A stretch of DNA of 5,391 nt from Acidobacteriota bacterium (GCA_026393735.1 JAPKZP010000507.1:1-5391), one strand, 5' to 3'; positions 1-5,391 are shown, counted from the stretch's first letter. Translations and numbers: made by a program. The notes: generated by a model from the letters alone, not told the origin.

Positions 1-2
1 CG

Positions 3-443
3 CCCGCCGACATCCTGGCGGCCATGGAGAAGCAGATGCGCGCGGAGCGGGAGAAGCGCGCCGTCATCCTCCAGTCAGAAGGCACGCGCGACGCGGCGAT
101 TAACACCGCCGAGGGCGAGAAGCAGCAGGTGATCAAGGCCTCGGAAGCCCGCAAGCAGCAGCAGATCAACGAGGCGCTCGGACAGGCGGAGGCGATACTC
201 TCCGTGGCCACGGCAACGGCCGAGGGGATCAAGCGGGTGGCCGAAGCCATCAAGACGGAAGGCGGCCACGACGCCGTGCGGCTGCGCGTCGCCGAACAGT
301 ACGTGAAGGAATTCGGGCAGCTCGCCAAGGGCAGCACGAACCTGGTGCTCCCGGCCAATCTCAGCGACGTCGGATCGATGATCGCGCTCGCGATGAACGT
401 CTACAACCAGCAGACCGCGCACGGCGAGCCGGCGAAGTCGTAG
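3..443 (+). CDS. SPFH/band-7 family protein (stomatin/QmcA/paraslipin-like), C-terminal part, 5' truncated by window edge
   Basis: The reading frame is open to the left edge (codons from base 3 read P-A-D-I-L-A-A before the first in-window Met at 24), so that ATG is internal and the true start lies upstream. The visible 146 residues are the C-terminal half of an SPFH/band-7 protein. The segment begins with the PADI..AMEKQMRAEREKRA signature that ends the SPFH domain in QmcA/stomatin-like proteins. A long Glu/Lys/Gln/Ala-rich helix follows (AEGEKQQVIKASEARKQQQI, then ALGQAEAI), as expected for the coiled coil that drives oligomerisation. The end (LVLPANLSDVGSMIALAMNVY) matches the usual 'NTLVLPAN..D' tail. 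Family members form large membrane-anchored rings that scaffold membrane proteins and FtsH-type proteases, and often pair with an NfeD protein. No NfeD is seen downstream, so it could only be upstream. The N-terminal membrane anchor is not visible. The gene ends in TAG at 441-443. The family call is secure, the exact subfamily less so. Confidence 0.85.
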   Translation, partial: PADILAAMEKQMRAEREKRAVILQSEGTRDAAINTAEGEKQQVIKASEARKQQQINEALGQAEAILSVATATAEGIKRVAEAIKTEGGHDAVRLRVAEQYVKEFGQLAKGSTNLVLPANLSDVGSMIALAMNVYNQQTAHGEPAKS

Positions 444-500
444 TCACGAAGACGATCGCCTCCTCGACGGAGGATGCCTATCGGGCCATCTGCTCCCGAA

Positions 501-532
501 GCCGTGGCCACGCGGGGCCGCGGGGCCACGGC
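501..532 (+). terminator. Strong GC hairpin, possible 3'-end or attenuator structure without a U-tract
   Basis: GCCGTGGCC at 501-509 is perfectly complementary to GGCCACGGC at 524-532. The intervening bases can extend the stem with a further CGCG/CGCG pairing (511-514 with 519-522) after one A-G mismatch. The hairpin begins 57 bases after the TAG of the SPFH gene and lies about 170 bases before the peptidase start. A run of T does not follow (GATGGTTATG comes next), so it is not a textbook Rho-independent terminator. It may protect the upstream mRNA 3' end, act as a weak or Rho-assisted terminator, or have no function. The structure is seen directly; the role is inferred. Confidence 0.4.
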
Positions 533-635
533 GATGGTTATGCCAAGCGCCAGTCGTCTCACATGCACGCCTGATCCCGAAACTCGGCGATCGCCCCACC
601 GGACGCTGAATCCGACTCACGCGATCGGCAATCGA

Positions 636-669
636 TTGACCCCGTTTTTGCCGATTCTGCGTCTAATAT
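636..669 (+). promoter_or_regulatory. Possible sigma-70-type promoter for the M1 peptidase (and downstream Fe-S gene)
   Basis: TTGACC at 636-641 resembles a -35 element and TAATAT at 664-669 a good -10 element, in the only locally AT-richer part of the spacer. The distance between them is 22 bases, longer than the preferred 16-18, so the pairing is suboptimal and the -10-like hexamer may work with another recognition element. Transcription starting 6-8 bases after the -10 would give a leader of about 25 bases before the ATG at 702, containing the GGAG at 691-694. Motif positions are seen; promoter activity is inferred. Confidence 0.35.
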
Positions 670-690
670 CGTGGCAGTCGCTGGAGGATT

Positions 691-694
691 GGAG
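691..694 (+). promoter_or_regulatory. Ribosome binding site that fixes the M1 peptidase start at 702
   Basis: GGAG at 691-694 lies 7 bases before the ATG at 702, an ideal Shine-Dalgarno spacing. A second GGAGG at 683-687 lies 14 bases away. The upstream in-frame ATG at 474 has GGAGG directly abutting it (469-473, no spacer), which is not usable. Together with the signal peptide that begins at 702, this decides the start. Confidence 0.6.
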
Positions 695-701
695 TGTACG
701 C

Positions 702-3467
702 ATGAGGCACTGGCTGGGCAGATCGGCGTTGTCGATCCTCGTCGTAGCCGGCGTCCCCGCGCTCGCCGCCGCTCCGCCGAGCCCGCCGCAAGGCGACCTC
801 CCCGCCCTGCTCGGCCGATTGCAGGAAGCCGTGCAGACGGGCGACGTCGAGCCGTTCACCGCGCTGCTCGCGCCGGGTGCGGACCGGTCGGCGGCCAGCT
901 CGTTCGCGAACGCCATGTTCGCGAACAACCCGTCCACGCGCGTGACCGTCCGCGAACGCGACCGCGTGCCCCTGCGTGACCTCCCTGCAGACCGCGGCCT
1001 CAGGCTCGCCGTTGACGCGCTCATCGAGCAGAACAACGAGGCCCGCGTCTTCTCGTGGCAGCTCGACGTCGTCAGGGCCGACTCGGCGGCAACCGCCAAC
1101 GCCCCCTGGCTCATCCAGCGGGTCGAACCCGTCTCATTCATCGAAGGGCTCGACCGTCTGACGGTCGATTCGCGCGCCCAGTACCGGAGTCGCAATCTCG
1201 TCGTGAAGAGCGAGGACGCCGAGATCCGCCTCCCGGACGGCGTGGTGTATATGGTGCAGGCGGGGAATGGTGTGACAGGGGCCGTCCTGATCGGCGACGG
1301 CGAACTGTCGTTCCGGCCGTCATCGGCGGTCGAGCGAGGCCAGGTCAGGATCTACAGCGGGTCGGACGCGCTGGCGGCGCGATTCGATGCCGTCTACCTC
1401 CGGTTCGGCGCGGCGGATGCTGAACGCCTGCTGCCGAAGACAGAACTCGAGGCCGAGCCCGTCGACCCGAGACTGCTGAGCCGGGCGCAGGTGGTGTTCG
1501 ACGAGGAGGCGGCCAGGTCCTACGTTGTGGACTTGAGCGACTTCGGCGCCGGCAACTGGTGGGCGCGGCCGCAGCCGACCGATGTGGTCGCCGAGGTGCA
1601 GACGAGGAAGTACGGCACGCTGACGTACGCCCACGTGTGGAAGAACCACGAAGACGTGTCGCTGTTCGATCGCCAGCGGAAGCGGCACGTGTCACTCTAC
1701 GCGTCGGCGGCCAAGCTGGAGGCGCGCGGGCGGTACTACAACGACGCTGACGGACGCGACTACGAGGTCCTTCGCTACGATGTCGATGCTGTGCTGGCAC
1801 CCGAATCGCAGTGGTTGCACGCGTCGACCAGGCTGCGCGTGAAAGTGCGGAAGGACGGCCTCAGCCAGATGACCCTGAACCTCGCTGAAGGGCTGAGGGT
1901 CGACAGCATCTCGTCGGCCGAGCACGGCCGGCTGCTGGGCTTCCGCGCGCGCGGGCGCAACAGCGTCGTGATCGCGTTTCCCGCACCGATCCCGGCCGGC
2001 ACGGAACTCGACCTGACGTTGTCGTACCGTGGCGCGCTCGCACCGATCGCGCCCGAAGAGGACCGCCTCTCGTTTCCCCAGGTCCAGGGCCGGGAAGCGA
2101 TCGGCTACTACCCGGTGTCCCTCGAGCCGTCGTACCTCTACACCGGCCGGTCGTACTGGTACGCGCAGGCAACGGAACCCGGCTACGCGACAGCGTCCAT
2201 TCGACTCCAGGTCCCGGCTGATTACACGTGCGTGGGAAGCGGTGAACTCGCGGCGGGCGGGCCGGTAACGGTGGGTGTGGTCTCGTCCAAGAACCCGTCG
2301 GATTCGCAACGCGTCTACACGTTCGCCGCTGCAACACCGGTCCGCTACCTCGCATTCGTGGTCAGCCGATTCACACGAACCAGCGGCGGGCGGGTCTCCA
2401 TGACCGCGCCCGACGTCGCGCTGGCGTCAACGGCCACCGCGATGATGGTGCCGGGCGCGTCGAAGCCCGGCACGGATGCCGACAGCCTGACGCTCGCGGC
2501 CGAGGTGCCTCGGCGGTTCAGGAGCGAGGGCCCGAAGCTCGTCGCGAAGGCCGCAGCAATGGCCCGCGTCTACGCACAGGTGGCGGGCGGGACGCCGTAT
2601 CCAAGCCTGACGCTGGCGCTCGTCGAACAAGACCATCCCGGCGGTCACAGCCCGGCGTACTTCTCGGTCGTCAATCAGGTCATCCCGAACCCGAGCCGCT
2701 CGCAGACCTCGTGGTCCGGCGACCCGGCGACGTTTCCCGACTTCCCGGACTACGTCCTGGCGCACGAGGTCGCGCACCAGTGGTGGGGGCAGGCGATCGG
2801 CACGAAGAACTACCACGAGCAGTGGATCAGCGAGGGGTTCGCACAGTTCTTCGCCGCGCTGTACGCCGAGCGGGTCTATGGTCCGGCCGCGTACCGCACG
2901 GTTGTCCGGCAGTTCCGCAGGTGGACGATGGACGCGAGCGACCAGGGTGCCGTCTATCTGGGCGCGCGCGTGGGCCACATCCAGAACGACAGCCGGGCGT
3001 TCCGCGCGCTCGTCTACAACAAGGGCGCGTTCGTGCTGCACATGCTGCGGCAGCTCCTCGGCGACGAGGTGTTCTTCCGCGGCATCAGGCAGTTCTACGG
3101 GGAGTTCCGCTACAAGGAGGCCGGCACCGACGACGTGCAGCGGGTGTTCGAGGCGGTGGCCGGACGCTCATTGACGCAGTTCTTCGAGGGCTGGATCTTC
3201 GGCCAGGACCTCCCGCGCCTGGACGTGGCCATTTCGGGTGGCGGCGCGGGCACTCCATTCCTGGATGTGCGCATCGCACAGGAAGGCGCCGCTTTCGATG
3301 TCCCCGTGCCCATCCTGATTGACTTCCAGGACGGCACGAGCCGCGTGAGCATTGTGCCGGTCACCAGCGCGGTGACCGAGTGCCGTCTGGCCGTGGACCG
3401 GCCGGTGCGCCGGGCGAGCGTAAGCAGCGCTGATCTTGCAGCCCACCTGCGAACTGGCCGACAATAG
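702..3467 (+). CDS. Exported M1-family zinc metallopeptidase (aminopeptidase N-like, gluzincin)
   Basis: This is a complete 921-residue protein. The start at 702 is chosen over the longer frame (474) because it gives a good RBS and a clear signal peptide: MRHWLGRS, a hydrophobic stretch, then an Ala-rich cleavage region at about residues 20-24. Residues 25-350 form an extension that M1 enzymes usually lack: a helical part (about 30-150), then a beta-rich part. An M1 N-terminal beta domain follows (about 350-570), with the catalytic domain at about 590-840. The zinc site is intact: H688-E689-V-A-H692 (bases 2763-2777) with third ligand E711 in WISEGFA, 18 residues after the second His as the family requires. 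Y772 in VYNKGAFVLHML fits the transition-state-stabilising Tyr. At the GxMEN position the sequence reads PGGHSP (646-651), so the classical exopeptidase motif is missing. A C-terminal beta segment (about 840-921) resembles the usual 'VPV.I.F.DG' ending. It probably hydrolyses peptides in the periplasm or outside the cell; true aminopeptidase activity is uncertain. The gene ends in TAG, 7 bases before the Fe-S gene. Confidence 0.93.
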   Translation: MRHWLGRSALSILVVAGVPALAAAPPSPPQGDLPALLGRLQEAVQTGDVEPFTALLAPGADRSAASSFANAMFANNPSTRVTVRERDRVPLRDLPADRGLRLAVDALIEQNNEARVFSWQLDVVRADSAATANAPWLIQRVEPVSFIEGLDRLTVDSRAQYRSRNLVVKSEDAEIRLPDGVVYMVQAGNGVTGAVLIGDGELSFRPSSAVERGQVRIYSGSDALAARFDAVYLRFGAADAERLLPKTELEAEPVDPRLLSRAQVVFDEEAARSYVVDLSDFGAGNWWARPQPTDVVAEVQTRKYGTLTYAHVWKNHEDVSLFDRQRKRHVSLYASAAKLEARGRYYNDADGRDYEVLRYDVDAVLAPESQWLHASTRLRVKVRKDGLSQMTLNLAEGLRVDSISSAEHGRLLGFRARGRNSVVIAFPAPIPAGTELDLTLSYRGALAPIAPEEDRLSFPQVQGREAIGYYPVSLEPSYLYTGRSYWYAQATEPGYATASIRLQVPADYTCVGSGELAAGGPVTVGVVSSKNPSDSQRVYTFAAATPVRYLAFVVSRFTRTSGGRVSMTAPDVALASTATAMMVPGASKPGTDADSLTLAAEVPRRFRSEGPKLVAKAAAMARVYAQVAGGTPYPSLTLALVEQDHPGGHSPAYFSVVNQVIPNPSRSQTSWSGDPATFPDFPDYVLAHEVAHQWWGQAIGTKNYHEQWISEGFAQFFAALYAERVYGPAAYRTVVRQFRRWTMDASDQGAVYLGARVGHIQNDSRAFRALVYNKGAFVLHMLRQLLGDEVFFRGIRQFYGEFRYKEAGTDDVQRVFEAVAGRSLTQFFEGWIFGQDLPRLDVAISGGGAGTPFLDVRIAQEGAAFDVPVPILIDFQDGTSRVSIVPVTSAVTECRLAVDRPVRRASVSSADLAAHLRTGRQ

Positions 3468-3474
3468 CGGCGCC

Positions 3475-4224
3475 ATGGCGCATCTGGCCGCCCGGTCCGC
3501 CTATACCCACCTCGTCGAGCGCTTGAACCAGTTCCCTCAGGGCGCTCCGCCATCCGATCTGCTGTATCGGGTGCTCAGCCTGCTCTTCAGCGAGTCCGAA
3601 GCCGAACTGGCGGCCCAGTTGCCCATTCGGCCGTTCACGGCGGCCCGCGCGGCTCGCACGTGGCGAAAGCCGGAACTGGAGGCGCGGCGAATCCTGGACA
3701 CGCTGGCGTCGAGGGCCATCCTGCTCGACCTGCAGCAGGACGGCGAGCAGTACTACGTGCTGCCGCCGCCGATGGCCGGCTTCTTCGAGTTCTCCCTGAT
3801 GCGCGTGCGCCACGATGTGGATCAGCGGATGCTGTCCGAGCTGTTCTACCAGTACCTCACCGTCGAAGAAGATTTCGTCAAGGCACTGTTTACCAGGGGC
3901 GACACGCAGTTGGGCCGCGCGTTCGTGCACGAGCCGGTGTTGACGAGCGATCAGGCGTTGCATGTGCTCGACTACGAACGCGCCAGTTGGGTCGCGCAGT
4001 CGGCGCACGATATCGGGATTGGCCTGTGCTACTGCCGCCACAAGAAGCAGCACCTCGGCCAGGCGTGCGACGCTCCGCTTGGCATCTGCATGACGTTCGG
4101 GGGGACGGCGCGATCGCTCATCAAGCACGACTACGCGAGGCGCGTCGACGGTGCCGAGTGCCTCGATCTCCTCCAGCAGGCCCGCGACCGGCGCCTGGTG
4201 CAGTTCGGCGAAAACGTCCGCTAG
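3475..4224 (+). CDS. Iron-sulfur protein, N-terminal part (winged-helix-like region plus Cys cluster), ended by in-frame TAG
   Basis: This ORF of 249 residues starts at ATG 3475, 7 bases after the peptidase stop; a TTG at 3436 in the same frame would overlap the peptidase and lacks support. No clear Shine-Dalgarno is seen, so translational coupling is plausible. Residues about 15-100 (from PPSDLLYRVLSLLF to GEQYYVLPPPMAGFFEF) look like helices followed by a hairpin wing, suggesting a winged-helix fold. Next comes a helical region (about 105-180), then CYCRHKKQHLG...CDAPLGIC with cysteines at 185, 187, 198 and 205 (CxC-x10-C-x6-C), probably a metal or Fe-S site. The protein then breaks off at ...QFGENVR followed by TAG. 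The downstream frame carries on with the expected family sequence, so this is most likely the first 59% of a single protein of about 423 residues. From memory of the family, homologous 4Fe-4S dicluster proteins are continuous here. Whether the truncated form is functional is unknown. Confidence 0.8.
   Translation: MAHLAARSAYTHLVERLNQFPQGAPPSDLLYRVLSLLFSESEAELAAQLPIRPFTAARAARTWRKPELEARRILDTLASRAILLDLQQDGEQYYVLPPPMAGFFEFSLMRVRHDVDQRMLSELFYQYLTVEEDFVKALFTRGDTQLGRAFVHEPVLTSDQALHVLDYERASWVAQSAHDIGIGLCYCRHKKQHLGQACDAPLGICMTFGGTARSLIKHDYARRVDGAECLDLLQQARDRRLVQFGENVR
4222..4224 (+). other. In-frame amber (TAG) codon interrupting the Fe-S protein gene
   Basis: TAG at codon 250 counted from 3475 separates ...QFGENVR from GVAFICNCCGCCCEAM in the same frame. 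As I recall homologues of this family, the residue here is usually Glu (ENVREG), and GAG to TAG is a single-base change. No frameshift is needed to restore the gene. The options are a nonsense mutation (pseudogene), a base-call error, or readthrough. Confidence 0.85.
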
Positions 4225-4269
4225 GGCGTCGCCTTCATCTGCAACTGCTGCGGCTGCTGCTGCGAAGCC

Positions 4270-4746
4270 ATGATCGCGGCGCAGCGCTTCGGCAGCCTTC
4301 ACCCGATCCACACGACGAACTTCCTGCCGGTAGTGGCGGCCCCGACCTGCACGGGGTGTGGACGGTGCGTCAGCGTGTGCCCGGTGGGAGCAATCTCACT
4401 CGTCTCGGCGCAGGACCCGAGGCACCGGAAACGGAAGCGGGCGCAGGTCGATGAAGACACGTGCCTGGGCTGCGGCGTCTGCGTGACGGCGTGCCAGCAT
4501 GCCTCGCTGTCGCTGAAGGAACGCCCGGCCCGCGTGATTACGCCCCTCAACTCGGCGCACCGCATCGTGCTGATGGCGATCGAGCGCGGCACCCTGCAGA
4601 ACCTGATCGCCGACAACCAGGCCCTCCGAAGCCACCGCGCCATGGCGGCGATCCTCGGCGTCATCCTGAAACTGCCGCCGATCAAGCAGGCCCTGGCGAG
4701 CCGACAGCTCCGCTCCCGGTACCTGGAAAGACTCCTCGCCCGGTAG
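4270..4746 (+). CDS. Iron-sulfur protein, C-terminal part: 2x[4Fe-4S] ferredoxin domain (continuation after in-frame TAG)
   Basis: From the first ATG after the in-frame stop this encodes 158 residues, but family-like coding continues back without interruption to 4225. Bases 4240-4263 encode CNCCGCCC (six cysteines in eight residues), which a start at 4270 would leave out. No ribosome binding site precedes 4270, so independent initiation is doubtful. Two 4Fe-4S motifs are complete: CTGCGRCVSVCPVG (Cys 27, 30, 33, 37 of this ORF; 292-302 of the joined protein) and CLGCGVCVTACQ (Cys 65, 68, 71, 75; 330-340 joined), the second with Gln in place of the usual Pro after the last Cys. A helical, basic tail (about 93-158, ending RQLRSRYLERLLAR) follows. 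It probably transfers electrons or senses redox state in the cytosol; no partner enzyme is encoded nearby. The gene ends in TAG, 18 bases from the convergent GTPase stop. Confidence 0.82.
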   Translation: MIAAQRFGSLHPIHTTNFLPVVAAPTCTGCGRCVSVCPVGAISLVSAQDPRHRKRKRAQVDEDTCLGCGVCVTACQHASLSLKERPARVITPLNSAHRIVLMAIERGTLQNLIADNQALRSHRAMAAILGVILKLPPIKQALASRQLRSRYLERLLAR

Positions 4747-4764
4747 CCCCCGGGGGGCGGGACC
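4747..4764. other. Convergent 18-base gap between Fe-S gene and GTPase gene
   Basis: The two stops face each other across 18 bases beginning CCCCCGGGGGG. This is a loop-less palindrome with no T-run on either strand, so no intrinsic terminator is visible. Transcripts from both sides probably overlap in their 3' ends. Confidence 0.5.
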
Positions 4765-5391
4765 TCATTCGTGGATTTCGACGATGTCGCCTTCTGCGAG
4801 GACGTGGTCCCTCTGGACGGCTTGGCCATCGAACGCGCTCGTGCCCCAGACCCGCGCAAACTTCATGGTCGCGAGCAGGTCCTTGTGGATACGTTCCGCG
4901 AGATCGCCGATCGTCGCCCCTCGCGGCAGGGCGAACGGGGCGCTGCCGTCGCGGGGCTTGCCGGGCTGCTTCGTGTAGACGCGGATGATGCCGAAGGCGT
5001 CGAACGTCTGCCTGCCGAGTTCCAGGAGGCCGGCGCCCGTCTGGCACGAGACGGCCGTCACGCGCCAGCGTCCCTCGAGGAGTTCTTCGACCGCTGGGAT
5101 CGACTCGGCGACGCCTGGCTTGTCGAGGCCGGTCATGACGATCAGCGCCTTCTTCTGCACGGCGGCGGTCGCGTAGCTTGGCTTCGTGCCGGCCGGGTAG
5201 AGGCCGACGTTCCGCGCCCCGAGGCCGCGGCGCGCTTCGTCGAACCCCTCAATCGCGCGCTCACCGTCTACGACGAGCCAGACCAGATCCGCGTAGCGGA
5301 TGAGGTCGAACACCCACGGCTCTGCGTGCTGGTCCGAGAGCGGCGGGAGATCGACCAGCTGAAACGCAATGTCCTCGAACGGCATCATGCC
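4765..5391 (-). CDS. TGS-domain GTPase of the OBG/DRG type, C-terminal part, 5' truncated by window edge
   Basis: The frame is open to the right edge (5389-5391 encodes Gly before Met-Met at 5388-5383), so the start, Walker A (G1) and G2 motifs lie outside the window. The 208 visible residues begin GMMPFEDIAFQLVDLPPLS, where DLPP (5341-5352) is the G3/switch-II site in the DxxG position, typical of DRG-like GTPases. ADLVWLVVDG follows as the next core strand. At the G4 position, where NKxD is expected, the sequence reads TGLD (5122-5133). VSCQTGAG corresponds to G5. From about residue 134 (IIRVYTKQPGKP) to the end (GDIVEIHE) is a complete TGS domain, a beta-grasp fold that binds RNA or ribosome-associated ligands. 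Relatives are thought to act in ribosome-linked or stress functions. The stop is TGA (4767-4765). Position and orientation make it a separate, convergent transcription unit. Confidence 0.88.
   Translation of the reverse strand, partial: GMMPFEDIAFQLVDLPPLSDQHAEPWVFDLIRYADLVWLVVDGERAIEGFDEARRGLGARNVGLYPAGTKPSYATAAVQKKALIVMTGLDKPGVAESIPAVEELLEGRWRVTAVSCQTGAGLLELGRQTFDAFGIIRVYTKQPGKPRDGSAPFALPRGATIGDLAERIHKDLLATMKFARVWGTSAFDGQAVQRDHVLAEGDIVEIHE

Larger units (their letters stand above)
444..701. other. Intergenic spacer between the SPFH gene and the M1 peptidase gene
   Basis: These 258 bases carry no convincing gene. The peptidase frame stays open through them back to 444, but the translated residues are Pro/Arg/Thr-rich and do not resemble a protein domain, and the peptidase's signal peptide starts at 702. 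The spacer holds a GC-rich hairpin (501-532), a small weak stem (459-474), and a stretch around 625-670 that is visibly less GC-rich than its flanks and contains promoter-like hexamers and a palindrome. No tRNA or riboswitch signature is recognisable by eye. Confidence 0.7.

Noticed and set aside
459..474. Small stem CCTCC-TCGAC-GGAGG as a terminator after the SPFH gene
   Set aside because: Only 5 base pairs, no T-run, and competing registers; too weak to call.
474..701. Upstream ATG at 474 that would extend the peptidase by 76 residues
   Set aside because: The extra residues are low-complexity and not protein-like. The start has GGAGG abutting it with no spacer, and it would bury the signal peptide that begins at 702.
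902..926. GTTCGCGAAC palindrome occurring twice, 15 bases apart, inside the peptidase gene
   Set aside because: It is explained by the repeated residues FAN..FAN using the codons TTC GCG AAC. There is no sign of a regulatory role inside the coding region.
3436..3474. TTG at 3436 as the start of the Fe-S protein
   Set aside because: It would overlap the peptidase end by 32 bases and add 13 residues with no family-like character. ATG 3475 fits the gene junction better.
4222..4224. Pyrrolysine insertion at the in-frame TAG
   Set aside because: The family is not a known Pyl user, the position is likely an ordinary Glu, no pyl genes are visible, and TAG ends the other plus-strand genes. It is kept only as a remote option under the readthrough finding.
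3361..4311. Long antisense open frame (316 codons) over the Fe-S gene and the peptidase end
   Set aside because: Its translation resembles no domain, while the plus strand carries clear Fe-S motifs. Long antisense frames are expected in DNA of this GC content.
3660..4454. Plus-strand frame of 264 codons overlapping the Fe-S gene in another phase
   Set aside because: It is Arg/Ala/Pro-rich with no recognisable motif, and is a shadow of the Fe-S gene.
4747..4756. CCCCCGGGGG as a bidirectional terminator between the convergent genes
   Set aside because: It has no loop and no T-tract on either strand, so it cannot form a standard intrinsic terminator.

Overview
The window is GC-rich bacterial DNA that is almost fully coding, with strong third-position G/C bias. 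Its gene content is a stomatin-type SPFH protein, a secreted M1 peptidase, an Fe-S protein and a TGS-domain GTPase. This would fit a soil-type Acidobacteriota (for example a Vicinamibacterales-like lineage) or another high-GC environmental phylum. That assignment is an impression from composition and gene content, not a demonstrated result. No RNA genes, insertion sequences, CRISPR arrays or phage genes are visible.

Layout. (1) 3-443, plus strand: the C-terminal end of an SPFH/band-7 (QmcA/paraslipin-like) membrane-scaffold protein whose start lies off the left edge. (2) 444-701: a 258-base spacer with a strong GC hairpin (501-532), a more AT-rich stretch with promoter-like sequence, and a 10-bp perfect palindrome. 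(3) 702-3467, plus strand: a complete, exported, 921-residue M1-family zinc metallopeptidase with intact HEXXH-(18)-E zinc site but no recognisable GxMEN exopeptidase motif. (4) 3475-4746, plus strand: a cysteine-rich iron-sulfur protein (winged-helix-like N-terminus, CxC...C...C cluster, CNCCGCCC cluster, two 4Fe-4S ferredoxin motifs). Its reading frame is interrupted once by an in-frame TAG at 4222-4224, so it appears as two ORFs (3475-4224 and 4270-4746). (5) 4765-5391, minus strand: the C-terminal part of an OBG/DRG-like GTPase with a TGS domain, converging on the Fe-S gene with only 18 bases between the stops.

How the genes relate. The peptidase and the Fe-S gene are 7 bases apart on the same strand and are probably co-transcribed, but nothing in the sequence links their functions. 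The SPFH gene is separated from them by the hairpin and the putative promoter. The GTPase belongs to a different, convergent transcription unit.

The main point for a second look is the in-frame amber codon in the Fe-S gene. The codons on both sides of it are clearly coding and family-like, including a cysteine cluster in the 45 bases between the stop and the next ATG. It is therefore a recent nonsense mutation, a sequencing or assembly error, or a readthrough/recoding site. All three plus-strand genes also end in TAG, which argues that UAG is a working stop in this organism.
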